A stretch of 64,000 bases of DNA, taken from MRBY01 sp943371005 (GTDB taxonomy: Bacteria; Cyanobacteriota; Cyanobacteriia; Cyanobacteriales; MRBY01). Below, piece by piece: positions 61,479 through 64,000 of this stretch (the stretch's first letter is position 1; each line of letters starts with the position of its first letter). The notes beneath the pieces were generated by a model, which saw nothing but the letters and a program-made list of their open reading frames with translations, had not been told where the DNA came from and ran no database searches. The stretch spans positions 1 through 64,000 of the forward strand of contig CALRTB020000012.1 in the NCBI GenBank assembly GCA_943371005.1. The letters run 5' to 3'. Position numbers and translations under genes: made by a program.

Positions 61479-62711
61479 ATGGGTAATGCATCAAAAACTT
61501 GGCTGCTGGGTCTTGATCGCCAGATCTGGATTCTCGCCGCAGGACGACTCCTTTCCCAGATTGGCACCGGGTTCACTGCCTTCTATGCGCCGATCTTTTT
61601 TGTGAATCAGGTGGGTCTGTCGGCAACCCAGGTGGGCCTTGCCCTAGGGAGTGCTTCAGTTTCTGGGGTATTGGGTCGTTTTCTCGGGGGGACAGGGGCT
61701 GATAATCCCGCCTGGGGGCGCAAAAAAACGCTTCTGGCGGCTGCTGGGGTTTCGGCGATCGCCGATGTGGCCTTGGCGACGGCAGATACTTTTTGGCTCT
61801 TGGTATTGGGCAATTTGTTAATGGGGCTGGGGATCGGTCTGTATTGGCCTGCCACGGAAACGGTGGTGGCAGATTTAACCAGCGGTAGTCAGCGCAATGA
61901 AGCCTTTGCTCTGGTACGCCTGGCGGACAACATTGGCCTTGGTACAGGGGTAATGCTGGGGGGCTTGATTATTGCGACAATTCAAAATTATCGTTTGCTT
62001 TTTGTGCTTGATGGCATCAGTTTTGTGGTGTTTTTTGGGGTGATCTGGGTGGCGATCGCCGAAACCTATCAAAGCCACGAAGATGTCCAAGCCGATGGCA
62101 ATAGCTGGTTAACGGCCCTCCAGGATCGACGGCTGGTGATTTACATGGCGGTCAATGTGATGTTTACGCTCTACATCGCCCAGATCCAAAGCACCGCGCC
62201 TCTATATCTCACGAACTTTATTGAATTTTCTCCCCAGGTGATTAGTGGCTTGTTTGCGTGGCATATTGTGTTTGCCTCCCTCTGTCAGTTGCCCATCGCC
62301 CGCCGTTTAAATAGCTTGAGCCGACCCCATGCCCTGATGGTTTCTCTGTTGTTGTGGGGGATAGGTTTCACGGTGATGTGGGGGGCTGGCATGGGCGCGA
62401 TTCCGGCATTGGTGGGGGCGATCGCCAGTCTGGGGATTTTAGCCCTGGCCACCGATGCCTACACCCCAGCTGCTTCTGCTCTGGTGGTTGATTTGGCCCC
62501 AGCCTCCCAACGGGGTGTTTACCTGGCGCTTAATTCCCAATGTTGGGCGATTGGTTATTTAATTGGGCCACCGATTGGCGGTTGGGCCTTGGATCAGGTG
62601 CCGGCGATCGCCCATGGGTTTTGGCTGGCGGGAGCAGTGAGTATTGTGCCTTGTCTGTTAACCTTGCGTTACCTCGAAACTCTCATCACCCACAAAAAAA
62701 CGGAGGGTTAA
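61479..62711 (+). CDS. MFS transporter
   Basis: This 410-residue major facilitator with about twelve hydrophobic segments starts MGNASKTWLLGLDRQIWILA. The loop 2-3 motif is GRFLGGTGADNPAWGRKKTLLA, and LMGLGIGLYWPATETVVADLTSGSQRNEAFAL fits the drug/multisubstrate exporter type. The ATG at 61479 is preferred; an in-frame start at 61359 would overlap the preceding gene by 71 bases and adds no membrane segment. The terminator hairpin of the next gene overlaps the stop codon. The carried compound is unknown. Confidence 0.87.
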   Translation: MGNASKTWLLGLDRQIWILAAGRLLSQIGTGFTAFYAPIFFVNQVGLSATQVGLALGSASVSGVLGRFLGGTGADNPAWGRKKTLLAAAGVSAIADVALATADTFWLLVLGNLLMGLGIGLYWPATETVVADLTSGSQRNEAFALVRLADNIGLGTGVMLGGLIIATIQNYRLLFVLDGISFVVFFGVIWVAIAETYQSHEDVQADGNSWLTALQDRRLVIYMAVNVMFTLYIAQIQSTAPLYLTNFIEFSPQVISGLFAWHIVFASLCQLPIARRLNSLSRPHALMVSLLLWGIGFTVMWGAGMGAIPALVGAIASLGILALATDAYTPAASALVVDLAPASQRGVYLALNSQCWAIGYLIGPPIGGWALDQVPAIAHGFWLAGAVSIVPCLLTLRYLETLITHKKTEG

Positions 62712-62717
62712 CTCCGT
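62694..62717 (-). terminator. Rho-independent terminator of the glycosyltransferase gene
   Basis: ACGGAG (62700-62705) and CTCCGT (62712-62717) pair around GGTTAA. On the minus strand the stem is followed by a run of T opposite AAAAAAA at about 62694-62700. The loop contains the stop codon of the convergent MFS gene. Confidence 0.75.
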
Positions 62718-62745
62718 TAATCGATTGACTATTCTTTTAGATTCA

Positions 62746-64000
62746 CTAAGTTTGGGAAACAAAGTTTTCTTCTTCTCCCTGGTGAGTCGTTTTAACCCAC
62801 TTGAGCCGTTTGGGGCGCACCGACATCCGGGCCGTGGTTAGAGGCATCACCACCATCCAATGGAGCATATAAACCATGGTTAGGCCACAGGCCGTAAAAA
62901 TTTTTGTGACCTTTGCCCAAGTCCAGGGCAGATCTCGATAGACCCGCAGATTTCCCTGCACCATTGCCCAGAGAGAAAGACCTAGGGCGAGGGTCGTCAT
63001 CGGCATCAGGACGGGTAAATGGCCCTTAAGCACCGCAAAAATAAAGTCAGGGATAGCCGCAGTGGGCAGCAAATACTGCATCAAAATGAAGGAAAAAAGA
63101 TCGACTTTTTTGCCAAAGCCGAGGCGCTTATTCGAGAAATACCGCCAATAGTCGAGGTAGCGCTGGTAACCCCCTTCGGCCCAACGGCTGCGCTGGTGCC
63201 AGAGGGCGATCGCCTTGGTGACCCCTTCTTCGTTGACGGCGGGATTGAGTAAGAAGCCAATTTTCCAGTTGTCCAAATGGAGGCGGATGGTGAGATCTAG
63301 ATCATCGGTGATCGTTTCTTCGTTCCAACCACCACATTGATCTAAGGCGGAACGGCGCACAAACTGACCATTACCCCGCAGTTCACCGATCCCCCCTAGG
63401 GCAATCCGTTGTTGCTGGAAATAGCTATCGAGGATCATTTCTGTGGCTTGGCCCTTCGTCCAAAAATTCAGCGGTTCGTTGGCGATCGCCTTCCGGACTT
63501 GGATCGCCCCCACATTTTCATCGGCAAAGAGGGGCACCACATGACGCAAAAATTCCGGCGGCACCGTAGCATCAGCATCAAACACCGCAATGATTTCTCC
63601 TTGGGTTTGGGAGAGAACTTGATTTAAAGCTCCTGACTTTCCGCCACCCGCATTGGGGGGGCGATGCACTACCTGCAACTGGGGATATTCCAGGGCCAAT
63701 TGATCAAGGATTTGAGGCGTTCTGTCGGTGCTGGCATCATCAATTAACCAGACCTCGCATTTATCTGTCGGATAATCCAGTTGGCAGAGATTTTTTACCA
63801 AACGCCCAATCACGGCTTCTTCATTCTTTGCCGAGACAATGAGGGAAACAATGGGAGCCGTGGCCAAATCTGTGTCGGTTAGGGGTTGAGGTTGTGGATC
63901 GGGCTGGGCGCTCACTAAACGGATGGCCTGAATCAGAAGCAGACCTGTGGCCCCCAAAACAGCCGTTGAACCCCAACTTATACTGTGGAGAACAAAGGCG
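62746..64000 (-). CDS. GT2-family membrane glycosyltransferase, cut by the right edge
   Basis: At least 417 residues of a processive-type family 2 glycosyltransferase are present, with its N-terminus beyond the window. Marks are VSLIVSAKNEEAVIGRLVKNL, VWLIDDASTDRTPQIL, AVFDADATVPPEFL (DxD-like), LRGNGQFVRRSALDQCGGW, the TDDLDLTIRL catalytic aspartate motif and HQRSRWAEGG (QxxRW). The C-terminal part has several hydrophobic segments. This is the layout of cellulose-synthase/NodC-like enzymes that make beta-linked polysaccharides. The frame runs open to base 64000 with hydrophobic residues, so the first membrane segment is only partly seen. Confidence 0.9.
   Translation of the reverse strand, partial: AFVLHSISWGSTAVLGATGLLLIQAIRLVSAQPDPQPQPLTDTDLATAPIVSLIVSAKNEEAVIGRLVKNLCQLDYPTDKCEVWLIDDASTDRTPQILDQLALEYPQLQVVHRPPNAGGGKSGALNQVLSQTQGEIIAVFDADATVPPEFLRHVVPLFADENVGAIQVRKAIANEPLNFWTKGQATEMILDSYFQQQRIALGGIGELRGNGQFVRRSALDQCGGWNEETITDDLDLTIRLHLDNWKIGFLLNPAVNEEGVTKAIALWHQRSRWAEGGYQRYLDYWRYFSNKRLGFGKKVDLFSFILMQYLLPTAAIPDFIFAVLKGHLPVLMPMTTLALGLSLWAMVQGNLRVYRDLPWTWAKVTKIFTACGLTMVYMLHWMVVMPLTTARMSVRPKRLKWVKTTHQGEEENFVSQT

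Overview
The window is cyanobacterial chromosome, GC near 50%. The octamer GCGATCGC (HIP1) occurs very often, roughly 90 times by eye. The gene set includes chlorophyll synthase (chlG), the Na+/bicarbonate transporter sbtA with its PII-like partner sbtB, an ABC nitrate transporter (nrtABCD), several cyanobacterial DUF proteins and SpkB-type kinases. HIP1 density and gene content resemble a unicellular Synechococcus PCC 7002 (Picosynechococcus)-type organism. From memory, that reference strain uses a different nitrate permease, so the strain assignment is only a guess.

Layout. 0-12 kb: rpsF, a fumarylacetoacetase-family hydrolase, a peptide-type ABC binding lipoprotein, an SpkB-like kinase, pheT, ACT-domain malic enzyme, a Uma2 nuclease-fold protein and glmM. 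12-25.5 kb: recN, hexose-6-phosphate mutarotase, a PP2C phosphatase of the PphA type, an ABC1 kinase, the leuD-queD-FGGY kinase operon, a second membrane-anchored Ser/Thr kinase with a Pro-Glu stalk, a GPH sugar transporter, an unknown exported protein and an amidoligase-like enzyme. 25.5-33 kb: a short IS200/IS605-type remnant, a zinc-ribbon protein, the proteasome homologue Anbu, bestrophin and MscS channels, and a three-gene operon of circularly permuted ATP-grasp, alpha-E and transglutaminase proteins. 33-36 kb: a carbon-uptake region with sbtA and sbtB divergent and separated by 1.3 kb that holds a tiny membrane protein. 37-43.5 kb: tlyA, then nrtABCD on the minus strand. 43.8-54 kb: an Hsp70-like protein, a catalytically dead-looking M16 protein, a Trm1-type tRNA methyltransferase, NYN and M48 proteins, purF, a PHP protein, chlG and pyrF. 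54-64 kb: the bolA-grxD pair, small conserved proteins, a DciA-type DUF721 protein, a J-domain protein, DUF3143, a P-loop kinase, an O-antigen-ligase/TPR protein, an MFS transporter, and a GT2 glycosyltransferase cut by the right edge.

The most interesting region is about 24.3-32.9 kb. Anbu sits near its classic partners (ATP-grasp, alpha-E, transglutaminase), but here it is split from them by two ion-channel genes and accompanied by an amidoligase-like enzyme. This looks like a peptide-making and peptide-removing system whose substrate is unknown. The second is the carbon-uptake region: SbtB ends without the usual CGPEGC redox loop, and a single-pass 80-residue membrane protein lies between sbtA and sbtB.

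Limits: all calls come from reading sequence and recalling protein families. No database search, structure prediction or RNA folding was run. No tRNA, rRNA or CRISPR array was recognised. Gene starts were adjusted where the longest frame began well upstream of the recognisable N-terminus.
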